A program made the translations under genes and the position numbers. A DNA stretch of 64,000 nt from Phaeoceros laevis (lineage: Eukaryota; Anthocerotophyta; Anthocerotopsida; Notothyladales). Under the pieces are notes generated by a model that was not told the DNA's origin, made no database searches, and worked only from the letters and a program-made list of their open reading frames with translations. Location: NCBI GenBank assembly GCA_049999765.1, contig JBNGIQ010009424.1, positions 1 through 64,000 of the forward strand, given 5' to 3'. Each line of letters starts with the position of its first letter. The first letter of the stretch is position 1. This document shows, in pieces, positions 35,233 through 49,300 of the stretch.

Positions 35233-38200
35233 AGACTCCCATTTTTTGGTCGAAAAGTAGGGGATCAACTCTGCCCTGGAAAGCGTCCTGCCATTTCGTA
35301 ATATCGCGCAGTGAAATAGAAAATAGTCGACTGTTGAAATGGTTGTGCATCGGAAAGCCGGTAGCTGCCATGGGCTGTGTCCTTTACGTGACTTCGTTAA
35401 GATCACTTGCAGAACAAGCAGACATTATCTGCTTCCACTGTTAAGTGGTTGTCTCTTTTGCCATTGTGCTAAATGAGCGGATGTCGCTAATTTGGTGATT
35501 CCCACAATGAAAGATTCATCCTCATATTAGCAAAACATACACTAGATGGATGTTAACCTCAACATGGGCAACGTGAAGACTCATAAAGCAAGACATGTGG
35601 TATCACAAAGCTGGCTTTTTAAAAGCATCCTCCAGATCTTCACATGATTACAAACAAGTTCTCTACTCCCTTCTTTGCATCACTTACATTCTTGGAGGAG
35701 CCATATGCTATGTACTATTGGTGCTCCCTCCTAGTCCATGCTGGGCATAGAGATCATATGGCATAGCTAATTGTTTGTATTCCTCAAACTTTTTCAAAAT
35801 ATTTAGACAAAAGACTTCAGTGATTGGCTTGTGGTGGAGCTACCGTGGAACAGGTCTTGCTATTAGAATCATTGGGCTTCAGTTTGCCCCCAGCAATGCC
35901 TAAGTGATATGGGAGCTTGATTTATGTTGGAAGTCACTTGTGATATAAATTAAGCATTTGTCCAAAAATTAAAAACCATATGGATTGAGGTTCCCCATGG
36001 CCTTCTAACTTGAGTCCCTATAACGTGCTTCCGAAGTTGGTTTTGCTGCATTTCAACACATGGTTTTCCGATGCCTGTTTTGCGTATTTGGACAAGCAGT
36101 AGTCTACCCCCCGAGTCCCCACCCTGGTGGGAAGCAACTGTGCTTGATGACAAATGAATACACAGTATTGTGCCCTTAAGAGGCAGCAGAGAGCCTGGCA
36201 TTTATTCTGCAGTTCCCAGTCGGGACGGTAGTCCGTGGGTACTCCGTGGTTGGCCTCCAATTCTCTCAGGGTGTGCATATCAGTACGGTTGTCGTAGCAG
36301 CCGTGAAAATGGTCGTCAACGGGTGGGTACTCCTGCTTGGCTTTACCTCATGAAAATGGGCTTGCAATTGCAGGTGGATGGATGCGTCGGATTCCAGGCT
36401 CGCCGGCATCAACAGAGCATCAAAAGATCAAGGCACGGGAGGACATGTAGAGAGAGAGGAGAGAAACGGCCTTTATGAGGCTGCCCCCGGCCCTCAGTCT
36501 ATTGTATATGCATGTTGAGCATCTGCTCTCTCTCTGTAAAGCCGAAACCCACTCCAGGACTCCAACTGTTGCCCCCGAAAGGTGCCTTTCTTGGCTGAGG
36601 CTCTAATGCAGAGATTATCAAGAATCAAATCCCTGCTTTGCACTGTCAGCGGTGAGCAGGACGACTTGCAGCGCCAGCCAATGGAGTCACCAGAGGAGAT
36701 TATGCTGGTGCATGCTGTGCTGCCGTCCCTGAGACGCTTCGCGAAAAGGTCTGGAGAGCGGGAATCAATCACCGCCGCGAGCCCCGACCTGCAGAGCGGC
36801 CCGTTTCAGGCCGCATGCCTCGTGCGGAGACACCAGCTGAGTGGCAGACGCCTGTGCGCACGCCATCCATTAATGCGCCAACCAAGCGGCCCGAAAAGGG
36901 CCGCGCGCGCTCGGGCCGGCTCCGACCTTGCACATATTATTTGTTAAAACAAAGCCACCACGCCGGCGCGCTGCTCGAGGCACACTCCGGGCTGCCTTGC
37001 ACCGATTTTTTTCACCGCGTCTCAAAAGGGTGGCATCCCAGGGCCTTCCGGGGGCCCCATGCCATAAATCGCAGATTTCCAAATCTTTCTTGTTTTCCTT
37101 CCCACTATTGCATTTATTAAGGTTTTATGGTCTGTCATGCATTATTGGGCATCCTTGCTGGGTTCGTATAAGATTGCCCTTATAGCCCCACTCAGCGCTG
37201 TAGTAGCCAGCTTGTTCTTGCCGCCACCACCTGGCTGCTTTGCCAGCAAGAAGGGCCCGATAGCAAGCTGCAAACATGCAATATCGGCATGAATTTATTT
37301 TTTGCTTCTTTGCTGAAAATTTACATCATTCAAAATTGTGAGAGTATACCTCCAATGCTTCTAGTTTTCTAAAGTACCATTCTCTTTCATACATAACGCC
37401 CAAGTGGGCTTTTTCTAGAGCGGCTTCCTCCATTTCTAGTATGGCCAAATCAGGGTCAAGATGTGACTATGGGGCTTCTTGATGACTTGAATTGTGCTTG
37501 GAAAAATTACCCAAAAAAGGATACGCATGTTTTCATGAATTTCAAGTAGGCGCCGAAGATGCAAAATTTGATTTTGCAGCAAAAGCTTATTTTCGCCTCT
37601 GAAAGCAAGCTCACAGGATACTACTCACTCAAACTCAATATAAATTTCAAGATAGTTCAGAAATTTGGAAATGAAGTTAACAAGATACATATTACTACAT
37701 GACAATATGAAATATACTTGTCTTTGTGGGCATCTAGGTCTTTAAAAATCTCTTTTAGATTCTCCCAAACATCCGTCTCTCCTTTTTGAGTAGCCTGCTC
37801 ATCTTCTAAATCTGTCTTGTCTACAACAATGAAGGTAAAGGTGTAGAAGTCAAATATGTGTAAAATTATACTGAATAAAATCTCTTAACTCGGTGAGAAC
37901 ACTTGGCTGGAAATGAAAAAGCAGTAAGGCAATCGTACCCCCTGATGGAGCTTGTTCGTTGTCTGTAAAGTACTCCGATGAAGCGGAGCTGTAGCGGTTT
38001 TTAGCTGTCATTTTTTTTCCAAATTCCTCTGTCTAAACGATCTAGGTGTTTGTGCAAACTAGCTTCCAAGCTCGGGGGAAGATCACAAACACGCATTAGG
38101 TGAACAAAGGTTGGAAGGAGGGACCTTAGGGACGCATCAAGCACGTAATAAAGTTTTCTTCTTCCTCCTCTTGAGAAGTTGTTGGATTTGCCATACAATG

Positions 38201-38504
38201 ATCCTTGTGCAAATTCTTGGCAAGTTTGCCCTTTCTTTCCTTGGCCCGAAACCTATCTAGAACAAGACCTAAAGCATTGACGAAAAGGGACAGGAGTGGT
38301 TTGCACTAGCACTTGTAGATCATCTTGAGAGCTAAATGTGATGAGGATTGACGAACTAGGAGCTGTAGAAGATGTGACTAATTGGTGCTTTCCGGCAGAC
38401 GGAAGATGTGGTGCTGTGTGTCGCACTTGTGAGAAGTCGGTTGATCCTTTGTGAGAATTGTTGCTGCTAATTGGACAGGCCCGGTGATACACATCTTCCT
38501 AGAC
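35233..38504. other. Gene-free intergenic region
   Basis: Moderately AT-rich in 35.4-36.0 kb and 37.3-38.2 kb, GC-rich at 36.8-37.2 kb. Open stretches such as 36582-36947 show no family resemblance. The last part should hold the CCDC103-like promoter and possibly a 5' noncoding exon. Confidence 0.4.
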
Positions 38505-39884
38505 ATGTACAAGCAGACAAAGCAGGAAATCAAAGCGCTCAGGGAGAGAGCGGAGGCGGTGGAAAAAGAAGAACACCGACGGCTTGTGGATGCTGCCAAA
38601 AAACGTGCTGCAGCACAGCATGTCGACTACCCTACCTTTGCTGCCATGGTATTGCTCGGGATCGGTTGAATTTTATGGCCTCTGCTTGCGGTAAGAAAAC
38701 ATTTTTTAAGACAGCACTATGGATGGGAATGCTGTTTGCAGGTCTCTGTGGCTCATCTTCAGCCTATACAGAGGAAAAGAGCAGATCAGGTGCAGTCAGC
38801 ACGCAGCAAATGGACGCCTCGGGGATGGTGTTTGGACGAGGCACTCGGTGCCGAGGATGACAAGTTGAGCCAGAGTTTGGCCAACGATCCGTTGGCTATG
38901 AGGAGATGGCAAGCCTACGAGCGTGAGGCGACCTGGAAGCTTTTGCACACCATAGAAAATGTTGCAGGTGACAGCAAACCTCGTGAGCGGTTGGTGTTGT
39001 CCAGTGATTTGTTTGTGAAAGAATGGAGAAAGCTGAGCGGAAACCTCAACCTAAGAATGCGTATGCTAAGGAAACTGTGTCCTGAAGACATACCTCGCAT
39101 TTTTAAGACTGAGCTTCCATCAAGGCTACTAACAGAGATGCTGGAGACACTGAGGAGCTGGCAGCTCAACGGGATGACCTGTTCTGGCACTGAGCCTTCA
39201 GGCGCAACAGAGACAAAGGATGCATCATTCCCTTCAGTTTGCAACAATTTGCAGAGTCCAAATTCAGAGGGCATAGCCCTGGCACAGCAGCAGCAGCGGC
39301 AGCACCCACAGGACCCGGTTCCTGCTGGTGGTGGCTCATTTTCTCCTGACCTACTCCAAACTTTGGCCAATATCAAGCTGCTGAACGAGGATTACTCGGC
39401 TAATGAAGGTGGTGATCCGCACAGTGAACTGCCTCCTTACGTCGGTGAAAGAGAACATGATGAGGAGGTAGAAGACGCCGAGGAAGGTGCTAGTCAGGTG
39501 GAGTGGGTGACCACTGAGTTGGCAAGCATTGCTGAGAGCCGTCAACCTACAAGAGAGGAGAAGAGCCAAAGATTCCAGCAGCTAGTGAGAAACAAGAAGA
39601 TGCTGTGGCTCTTGCGGTTTCTGCATGCCCTGACCAGATGTGGAAGATTTGATCTGGCTCTCAAGATGGGAAAGAGAGGGAGGGCAACAGCAAGCTCCAT
39701 ACTGGACCTGCTGGTGGCCGACATGCCCAAGGAACCGGACAACCAAGATGATTCCAATCCCAGGAGAAGCTACTACGAGTGTAGGCCCAACTTCGTGATG
39801 CCTCCACCAGGAAACATAGATGAGGCCCCAACGGAGCTCAACCTGGAGCAGATGAAATATCTCCGTGCCATCTTCCTGCATTAA
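38505..39884 (+). CDS. CCDC103 (DNAAF19)-like: CCDC103/PR46b homologue (dynein axonemal assembly factor 19)
   Basis: In animals and Chlamydomonas CCDC103/PR46b is needed to assemble or anchor dynein arms on ciliary microtubules. Two exons, 38505-38648 and 38742-39884, give 428 residues. The N-terminal 48 residues are a charged helix (IKALRERAEAVEKEEHRR) continuing across the splice into FAAMVSVAHLQPIQRKR, which parallels the human IVLASHLKPLERK segment. An RPAP3_C-like domain begins at FVKEWRKLSGNLNLRMRMLR (about 140), is split by a roughly 130-residue low-complexity insert (QQQQRQ, acidic HDEEVEDAEEGA), and resumes at WLLRFLHALTRCGRFDLALK (about 340). The family normally has about 240 residues, so the insert explains the length. 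The ATG at 38505 is the first that keeps the helix; an upstream noncoding exon is likely because the frame is open further 5'. The alternative is another RPAP3_C protein, but the N-terminal match favours CCDC103. Confidence 0.75.
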
Positions 39885-41181
39885 CAAGGAACCGTGATCA
39901 TCTACAGTGCTACTGGAAGAACCCGCTCTACTCTTCTACATGTGAGTGCGTACCCTAACCCACCTCGCGAAATTTCGAGGTCGATAGATAGTTTGTGACC
40001 TTGCGTTTTCTTCTGTTGTCGTTGGCTGTAGTAGTACGAGGTTGATGTGCACACGTACTTGCCTGCTTCCCCAAATGTACGTATACATGACTACCCATGT
40101 TGTTGTGTACGTATGTGGTATTGGGCACACATGGGAGAGGTTATTGAATGCCATGTGCACATGTACCGCATCGGGGATGCGGCCTTAACTTATGCCTCAC
40201 ATCATGCTCCAGGTGGGGTCGCATGCCCCCATGCGCACATGGGACGTGGGCCATGTCCATGCCATGCCGCGACCAGCATCTCTTCCCCAATTTTCGAGCC
40301 GAGTTTTCTAATATCTCAAGTACAAGGACAGCTGCTACAGCCCCTGCCGAGAAAATGGTGGTGCACTTCTCTTTTTGTTTTTTTCCCTTCGTTCCTGGCA
40401 CTTCCTACGCGTTCTTGCTCTTCTCGAAAACTTGCAGACATTCTTTTGCGTTGCAACACAATACAGTCTGGACTTTGGATCAGAAAGATGAGACCTCGGC
40501 TGTTGGACAGCGTTGCCTTACCTGCCTAGACTCGTAGTCTCGTATAGGAGAGCAATAATAACCGGTGCTAAAATGCATGAAGTGGTGCCATGCATGTATG
40601 CAGGGTGGTATAGATGGTTATAAGCGGGGGATGCATGGGTGCCATAGCCGACAGACAAGGCGCAGGGGCGGCGTTTGTCGCCGGCGACGGTCGCGTCATA
40701 GGCTGCCAGAGGCCGTCATCAAGTGCCTCGTGAGCAACGAGCTGGGCAGGGCAGCCAGTCACAACGGGATGGGCCAGCCCGTCTGCCGACACTACCGTTT
40801 GGTCTCTTGTCTTTCCCGTTTACTTTTAGTGTATGCATATTTTCGGAATTTCGTTCAGGGTGGAATCTGGGCGCCCTTGGCCTCTTCTCCATATTAGACT
40901 CGAAGCAGAAATAGTTTACAGGAGGAGGATTTGTGAACAGAACAGCTAGCTCCAACGCCGTAGCCATGGAGGGTTATTCCGTTCTACCTCGACTGAGATA
41001 GGTCTCCGGAGGAGGGATGGATCTTTTTGGTCGCGGTCGGCGTGGGTGGTTGAGCAAGCTCGCACGATGAATGAATTCCCTTTTCTGTTTCTGGACGGTA
41101 TTTTCGGGAGCTCTTTTGTGGGGGAAGTTGAACCTGGAGGGATGTGGATAGAAAGCGGAGAAAGAAGCGCAACGTTAGGGG
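39885..41181. other. Intergenic region
   Basis: No coding exon. Around 40020-40260 it is rich in ATGTG/CACAT words (ACATGTACGT-like), a simple low-complexity tract. Confidence 0.4.
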
Positions 41182-41281
41182 NNNNNNNNNNNNNNNNNNN
41201 NNNNNNNNNNNNNNNNNNNNNNNNNNNNNNNNNNNNNNNNNNNNNNNNNNNNNNNNNNNNNNNNNNNNNNNNNNNNNNNNN
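41182..41281. other. Assembly gap (100 N)
   Basis: A run of exactly 100 N, probably of unknown true size. Confidence 0.98.
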
Positions 41282-44200
41282 GGGCCATGGCGCATGGTGG
41301 CAGGCGGATGCCCGGGAGGCAAAGAGCAGTTGACTTGCTGGAGAGGGTGGGGAGGGGAGATGTCTGAAGCCTTTGCCGCGCTTCATGCCGGTGCCTCAGG
41401 CCCCGGCAGTAATGCGCAGGCCCGGAGCAAGCGGAGCAAATGGCGCCGGTGCCCGGCATAGGTCAAAGCATTCATGGCGCCTCGGCCCTGCCCTTCCTGC
41501 CAGCAAAGGAGGCTCATCATTCAGGCAGAGAAGAGCGTGGGAGGGGAGGGGACGGGCTTGCTAGATATAGCCATTCATGGCCTCTGCTTTTTGCTTTTTC
41601 ACAGACTAGGGTAGTAGACTACAGTAGTGTAGGGGTGCTATCTAGCGGTCCTGGGGAGAAGGAGAAGGGGCCAGAAAGGCTTTCGAGTGTGGCCTACGGA
41701 ACTGGCTGACTACAGGTTTCGTTAGCTAACAGACAGGCAGAGAAGACCGATCCGGGCCACAGGGTTCCCAGTGCTGGAGGATAGGCTAGATTACTCGCTG
41801 CAGCAGTACGCTTCCCCGATCCCGTGATGAGAGCTTTCATCTCGTTCCCCCGAAACATGTTTTTACAGGTACAACGCCACCCCCTTCTCTGCCTCTTCCT
41901 CCTCCCCGCAACCCCCTCCTCGCATGGATGATTGCTTGCAAGGCTGCAAAAGCACTATGGTATCCTCTGTTCTCCTGTGGTGCACGCTGTTCTGGCTGGT
42001 CACAGCGTCCCATCGAGTGTGTTGTGCCTGGCCGGGCCTGGCAGGCCGGACATTGAAATATGAGTGGATCTGACTATCCACCTGTTGGGAGTAATCTATG
42101 AGGGGTTTCATTCCGTTTTGTGTCTCTTCCTCTTGCCATTTTGTGTTGTACGAAGCCAGAAGGGGGGGCTTATGCTGATGACATGCTTTCTGTTGCAGAA
42201 GCATGGGATGATGGGAGAGGAGGGAAGGACAACCAACCAACCAACATTGTGGGCGGGATCCATCCAGTTTGCTGGTGAGAGTACGCTCTGATCAGGCCAG
42301 GCCAGGCCAGGCCAGGATCTGACTGCATCACTCATTTCTGCTCCGTCCTCCACAGGTAGAGACTCTCTGGCTATGGCTTGGCCCAACGATTGGGGGGCAC
42401 TTGGCCCATCCACATAACCCATGGATCCACGGTGGTAAAAATTGATAAGATGGGAATTTAGCTCTGATTGCGTGAGCATAGAAAGCTGTGAAACGGTGTG
42501 GCGTATGGAACGGGCTAGCTGCAGCCAGGAATAGTGTAATGGTAAAAGATATTGAAATCCACTCCACCACAACTGACGTGTGTCCTGTGGCAAGTTGCAG
42601 GGGCAGAAATACTAGAAAACTCCATCCTCCTGTTCCTGATTGCTCTGGGCCTCTCACAGCATGGAAGGCATGCACTGTAGCTGCTGCTGCTGCTGGTGAA
42701 CAGTATGAATACACTAGAGTGCCACTGTAGCAAGCGAGATTCATATGATCCATTGCTACAGAAGTAACGGAACTGGGAGAGTTCTGGCTGTGGCCAGACT
42801 AAAGAGGTGTGTCTGTGTACAATAATCGAGGAATCTGATGAAGCAATGTGATGTGAGCACAAAGGCACTGCAGCCCTGGGTGCAGCTTTCTCTCTCTGTG
42901 TCTCCGGCCTGCCCTTGGCCTGACTTGGCGCTTGGTCTGCAGAGAGAGACGGAGATCGGGCCCAGTTGTGATGAGATGCTTTGCTGGGGCTATGGAACAT
43001 TGGAATTGATAATGCAGGTCGACCATCTACCTGGTCTAGGTGGAGGGTGGAGGAGAGGAAAAAGAAATATTCCGACTGGCAAGAAGGAATTATCCGTCCA
43101 ACTAGCCTCCACTCTGATGAGGCTGGACTGGATTGGACTCGACTGGTGTGGAGGGGTATGTATTTAGTTGGGCTTTTTTTTTATTTTCGCAAGGGTCGGG
43201 CAAAATTTGCCGGAAAATGTTTGAGGCAATTGTTTGTGTTCGTCCGTTCCGGCGGTTGCCAGCTGCCGAGGGCTGGAACGGGTGTCGGCCACGAGGCCAT
43301 CGCCAATAGGCTGGCGCCACAGAGGGGCACCAAATCTCTGCCACCCTTGATCTCCAGCTTGCTTTTGGCCGGAGCCCCGGGCACGAGCCGCTTGCACCCG
43401 GCCTCCCTCGGCTTCTTCTGCTTTTGGCTCCATTGCCACGGTCAACTCGGACACGACATGGTCCACTTGGATTTTACAAGCTGTCCATTATTAATCCACG
43501 GCTTATTACCATCACAGGAGCGACACGCTTGTGGTCGTTTGAACTTTGAAGCCGGCCCCCTTTTATTATGCGGTCTTATCATTCATGGAGTGCCAGGCAG
43601 CCCTGGAGACGCCGTCACACATATACACCTTCCCCGCCTGAGAGGGGGGGTCGCTTGCATTTAATGCCTCCCGCTGACTTTGTGGCCCAGGCCCCCTCCG
43701 CATTTACGCTTGTCTCTGCAGCCTGACCCCCGTTTTCCTAAACAAAGCCATTCCTTCCCTTCTCTGGCAGCATCATCATCATCAACGATGCCGATGCCAG
43801 GCCGCAACCACAAACATACATTCTTCTTCTTCATCATACATTTCGCGTCCCGGCCAGGCCCAATGATCCAACCAAAGTCAGCGCTCGCCGCTGCCATGCC
43901 TTCTGCCATGCTTGCCTTGTTTTTTCCAGGGGACGGAATTTGGCATCGGTGGTCGCTGCTAATATAGGCAGGCTGTATAGCTGGTACCAGTGTTGAGGAA
44001 AAGGGTTGACAAATGGAGGGAGGAAAAAGCAACAGAAAAAGAAAAAGGTGCTGCAATGAAGTAAAGTGGACAAAAGTTTGCAGTAGGAACATGGGATCAG
44101 TGCCAGCTGACCAGTCCCTCCCTCCCTCGGCTATGCATATGCCAGGCTAGGCTAATCAATCATCGAGTTGGCGCGAGTGAGGGGTCCGATCATGGCATGA

Positions 44201-46228
44201 TTCGATCCACAATGCGATCAGCTGCTTGATTGATTGATTGATTGACATACACGTTTTGGCCTTCTGCCTTTGTCTCCTGGTCTGTCTGTATGTATGTGTG
44301 CCTGACACGACTGCAAAACAAACCTAGGCTCCTCCTCTGGGAACCAGACACCAAGAAGCAAGGACATTAAGTGGGGTTAATTGCTTAATCTGGCTGAGAG
44401 CAGAGCAGAAGAGAGCAGAGAGGAGCAGGTGGTTGCTTGCTTGTCTTTCGTGGGTCACAGGCTGACAATGCTGAACGCTGTCTGCTCAAACCCAGAATCA
44501 AACTCCAGAACAAGGCACCCAATGACGCAGGGTTTAGCGTGCGGGCTTACATATTAGCGATGATGAGCAAATCCAATGAACCTGCCTGCCTCCTTGTGGC
44601 AGGAATTTGCAATTTTAGAGTGCCGGCGTGCCGTGTCGGTCAGTGCCCATCCGCCCAGCAGGCTAGCACGTATGAAGCTACATAGCAGGGGCATGCGCAG
44701 TGGGATTGGATTGGGCCATAACAAGTGACTGGAAATCGAACACATCGAAGGGGACGGGTGGCTTCCGGGCCAGGTTTAGAAAATTCCTGATCATGAGCTC
44801 GCGCTGCCTCTGCCTCATTTGACTGATGCCTGGGGATAAAAAGGAGATGGCTATTTCTGGGCTGGGCTGGGCTTTTTCGACAACCGACCAATCGAGGTGC
44901 CGGCAACTGCACTTTTTCAAACCTGTTCCTGCTGCTTCTCCTGCGGGTGGTGCTAAATTGGGGTCCGCCCCGTCGGAGGGGAGGGAGGGGCTAAGTTTAG
45001 CAGCATCCGAGGGATCGTGCATTTCCAAGGGTGCCATTAATATCTGGGAGTCAACTAGTTGGCCGTAAGGACAAAATAACTGCTCCATCAGGACACATCG
45101 TTCTTCCTCTTCTTTGCCCAAAGCAGATTGCTAGATTCGTCAATCAAGCCCAGCCCAGGCAGCCGAGTCAGCCGAGCCCAGCCCAGCCGAGCTTCCGCAA
45201 CTTAATTAAGCAAGTTGTGGCCCGGAGAGAGTCCTCTTGAATGACGGTCCCAGGACTAGCACCAAATTTAAACCGCACTCGACTGCGACCAGTACTGCGC
45301 TGGGGCACGGTACAACTGCGCCTGCACTGCGTGGTTGTTGTTGGAACCTTGCTTGCAAGCTTAACCTTGGCCCTTGGCCCTCCATCCTCCACCTTAAGCT
45401 TCCTTCCGGGAGCCTTCCCGCGGTTGCGCGTGTTGGGAGGCGGGCCCGGCCCTCTTTTCCTGCCAATCGGAGGCGTGACGCCGGTCCGGTGCAGGCCGAC
45501 ACGCTCCCGCCTCGCTCTCCTTCCACGCTCGCTCGCTCGTCCGTCCGTCTCCCGAATCCGTCCGCGTTACCTGTGGGCCCAGGAAAGGCTAATTGAGGGC
45601 AAGGCAAGACAAGGCGGCAAGGCAAGGCAAGGCCGGCTGTGTGCTCCTTCCTCCCTCCCTCCCTCCCTCCATCCTGTCTAGATGTGTGAGACGTCTCATA
45701 TCTAGACGCCTGTTTTGTTGCCGTCCGGCACTAACTGCCTCCCATGATTGTATTATCGGTTTCCGGCCACAACAGGAATCCTCGTTCCATTTCCGTCCGT
45801 CTGTTCGTCAATCCAATCCGTCCGTCCAGGACCGGTTGGAACTTACTTGGGGAGGCGTGAGCCCCCCACCCAGAAATAGACTCCGAGTTTGGGCCGTATG
45901 GGGATCCGTGACGCCACCTTATAAGCCAGCCAGCCTGCTACAGTGAGTATGTAATACGAAGGTAGCCTTTCGGGAGTGGCGCACCTTCCCTTCCCTTTGC
46001 CATGCTTGTTTACTTCGGCCTATACGCTACCAACAGCTACATGAATGAATGAAGGGACCAATAATGGTGTGGCCAAATCATTAGTTGACGCACTCACCTA
46101 GGGCCTCTCCAAATATGTAGTCTGGCCGGTATTAGACTATCCCAAGGACGGCTTGACGGCCAAACCGGCCGCCCACAGGTGTGCGCTGCACCTCAGCCGC
46201 ATGCTGCTTAGCATCTTCTCATCACTCC

Positions 46229-46264
46229 CACCATCCTTCGTTTTCCACCATCCTTCGTTTTCCC
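46229..46264. repeat. Short tandem duplication (~18 bp)
   Basis: CCACCATCCTTCGTTTTC is present twice in a row. Confidence 0.85.
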
Positions 46265-46308
46265 ACAATGTGCCCAGGCTCCTATTCATACACCAATATT
46301 ACCCCTAA

Positions 46309-46391
46309 TAGATGGCATGTGGAGTAGTAATACTTGGCATGACATAGCTTAACCGTCATAGATAGCATGTCGAGTAGTAATACTTGGCATG
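46309..46391. repeat. Direct repeat of ~33 bp at 50-bp spacing
   Basis: Copies at 46311 and 46361 share GTAGTAATACTTGGCAT and flanking bases with two substitutions. Confidence 0.9.
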
Positions 46392-49300
46392 CACGGACAT
46401 GACGGCGTGCTGGATCCCAACGTGGAATCGGTATAGCGCGGCTCCTTGCTACTACTACTACCCACACTACTCTAGTGCTCCCGCTGTGGTTTTTTGCAAA
46501 ATCCTGGCAAAGCTAGTGCCTCCTTTTAGCTTAGCCAAAAGGTTAGTACAACTTGAGAAGAGTATGAGCTATCCTAAGCTGGACAAATGAATGAATGAAT
46601 GAACTATAGTATATTGGCGTTTGTAAACATGCACACCCCTCCCACCTACTGCCTTTAGGAAACCAAAGACGTCTTTTTTTGGAAAACCAATGAAAGACAT
46701 ATCCTCCAAGAGAAGCCCCCTCCTCCTTTGGAAAACCAAAAAACAACCATTGCGAAAAGGCATCATGTTTGTCCCTACACTTGGGGGTGTTGGGATGGTA
46801 CTTGTAGGCTCTCGTGAATGGATGAAGCAGCCCAGGAGTCGTCACCCACCCGCTACTGCTCCTGTGCTATTGGTAAGGTAGAGATATATAGCTACTACAT
46901 CTTGTCTGTACATGTGCCACCAATAGATTGATAGATTTATCCAGCCACACGAGCCGGTGTGTGGGTGCCACAAAGCTCCCAATTACCTATTACCTCTGCT
47001 GCTGCTGCTGCAGCTCGGCTCTGTTCTCTCAGACTTCTCTGTTGAAAAAGAAGAGGAGGCCGGGCCAGGCCGGCCCGATCCGGGCCGGACATGGCCCGCT
47101 GGCATGGCCTGCCTCAGTGCACAGGTGGCCCCACTCACTCCTGATCGGATTCATTTTCATTCGGTCCCGACTCCCGATAAAGGCCTCCCAAGGCAGGGAT
47201 AGGGGCACCAGTCGAGGCCAGTCCCAGTCAGTGGCAGTGGAGCTCTACTCAAACCTTAGCCCTCCCAACCACGGCCGCGTGGATGGATAGTCTGAGAGAT
47301 GGGGTGCCAGACTAGGTGATTCCTTGTTCAGGGAGGCCCTGGTTATTGGCGTGGCGTAACGATTGCATCACCGGTTGCGGCAGTTGGCATACATCCACGC
47401 AACAAGTTGGTGAAGGCGGAAGAAGAAGAAGAAGGTTGTACTGCGTGTCGGAAAGAGGAGTAGGCTGTGTCCTGAACCGGACAGGACCGGATCGGGCCGG
47501 TTGCATCATAAACCTTCTTGCGTTTGTTCGCGTCTTGTGTTGCTTACATAAGGCTACAGTTGCAGTGATATCACTGCTGATACAGTACAGCGCCCACCCA
47601 GAGATGCTTTGTCTATATATCCCCTATACGCCTGCCGGGAGCCTCGGAATGCCCGAACGAAGGAGCCAGCGGTGCCGGTTGCGACAAACCCGAATCTGGT
47701 GCAAGCTGCTCTGGTCAAACGTCCCGGGCCGGGCCGCTGCTGCTTACTGTTATTACACGAGTTGCATCTCAAGTGCACCACCAGTACAGCCGTCCTGTCT
47801 ACTGGTCGCCACTCAACCCATTGTACGCCTATCTATCTGTCTGTGTATAAGAGAGAAAGAGTCCGGTGCAGCTACTTCTGTCATCACTTCACTCACGCTA
47901 GCTATAGCGTAGCTGGGCTGGGCTGGGCTGGGACCAGTTCCGTCCGGCGGACAGCGACCGGCCCCGCAGATTGTGATGTTTCCCTGCTGCTTTGTCCAGG
48001 CTAATTAATAAAAAGAGTGGGCAGTCCCGGGCGGGCCGGGCCCGCCTGCTGCAGCCTCTGCTTGCCCGGGCTTGCCTGCTGCGCGCACTGTTCTAGATAT
48101 ACGGTCCGTGTGTGTGTGTGTGTGACACAGTGTGTACGTAGCGCCATCCGGGTGCTGCTGCCTGCCCCGGTCGCACGAGCAAGCTGCCTTGCTCGCCTTG
48201 CCTTGCCCTTGCGCTTTAGCTTGCATGAAGCACAGGGCAGATTCTGGCGACACACAAAGGCAGAGGATGATTTTCTCGTCCCTCCCGAGGAAGGAGCGAG
48301 CCAGCCAGTGCCTTTAATTTAAGCAGGGCAGGAGCTCCGGCCGTCGACGTCGACGCAGGAAGGCTCCTGTAACAGGGTGGATGTATGGATGCACTGGACT
48401 GTATGTAGCGTACTGGGGAGTAGTTCCACACTTTGTTGTTAATCCCCGATCGAGGTGGAATGACATCAGATTTCCGGGGCCCTGCGACTCCCACGCTAGC
48501 TAGCGACTGGAAACGAGGTTCGAGAAAACCTTTTTTCCTTCTGGACAGTCTAGATTGAGAAAAGAAGATCGGTCCAGATGTATCGTCTCCACTCGTCTAG
48601 AGAAGCGAGAAACGACTTCCTTCACACGAGGAAGAAGACGAAGGAGAAACTTGGAGAAAGCAGGCAAGACAGACATAATAAGAAGCAGAAACAAGCAAGG
48701 AGGCGGCCTGGTTAACCATCATGATGTGTACATGTTGAGGGCACAAGTTCACAGAAGCGAATGCTTCTTCAGGGCAGCAGCGGCGAGGCCAACATGTATG
48801 TACAGCTAAATGACAAGAGCTGATCGATTCAAGCCTCGAAGACGAGGAATAAGAAGAAGAAGAGCTACCTAGATAAAGAAGTAGGTAGGTAGTATAATTA
48901 CATGTGCAATGTTCACAGAAAACAAGACACGTAACATGCTCGCTTGCTTACTTACACGCTACCCAGCTAGCTAGCAGCTTCATCTTCATCCCTGCGCTGT
49001 CTGTCTTTGTAGTGCCTCCTCTTGTCCCTGTTTCCATAACTTTCCAGAACATGTTTCCTTAGAGAGAGCGACCGCCCATGGCCGATCGCCACACATAACC
49101 CCTGAAGAAGCTTCCTTCCCCTAAACAACCCTACTCGGGCCTGCACCATGACCATGGACGCCTTCCCTCCCTCGGGAACATGCTATGCTCCTGCCGGACG
49201 ACCACCTGCATCATGAATGATCCTCCCATCCATCCCTCCATCCACGCTAGCCTAGGCCTGCTGCTGTTGCCTGCAATTGCTAGTAGTCGATGGAGTTGCA

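Noticed and set aside
40020-40260. ACATG/GTACGT-rich tract considered as a telomere-like or regulatory repeat
   Set aside because: The units are irregular and do not match the plant telomere repeat; simple low complexity.
45206-45681. Overlapping Pro/Arg/Leu-rich open frames on both strands
   Set aside because: All are explained by high GC content, which depletes stop codons; no motifs and no splice context.
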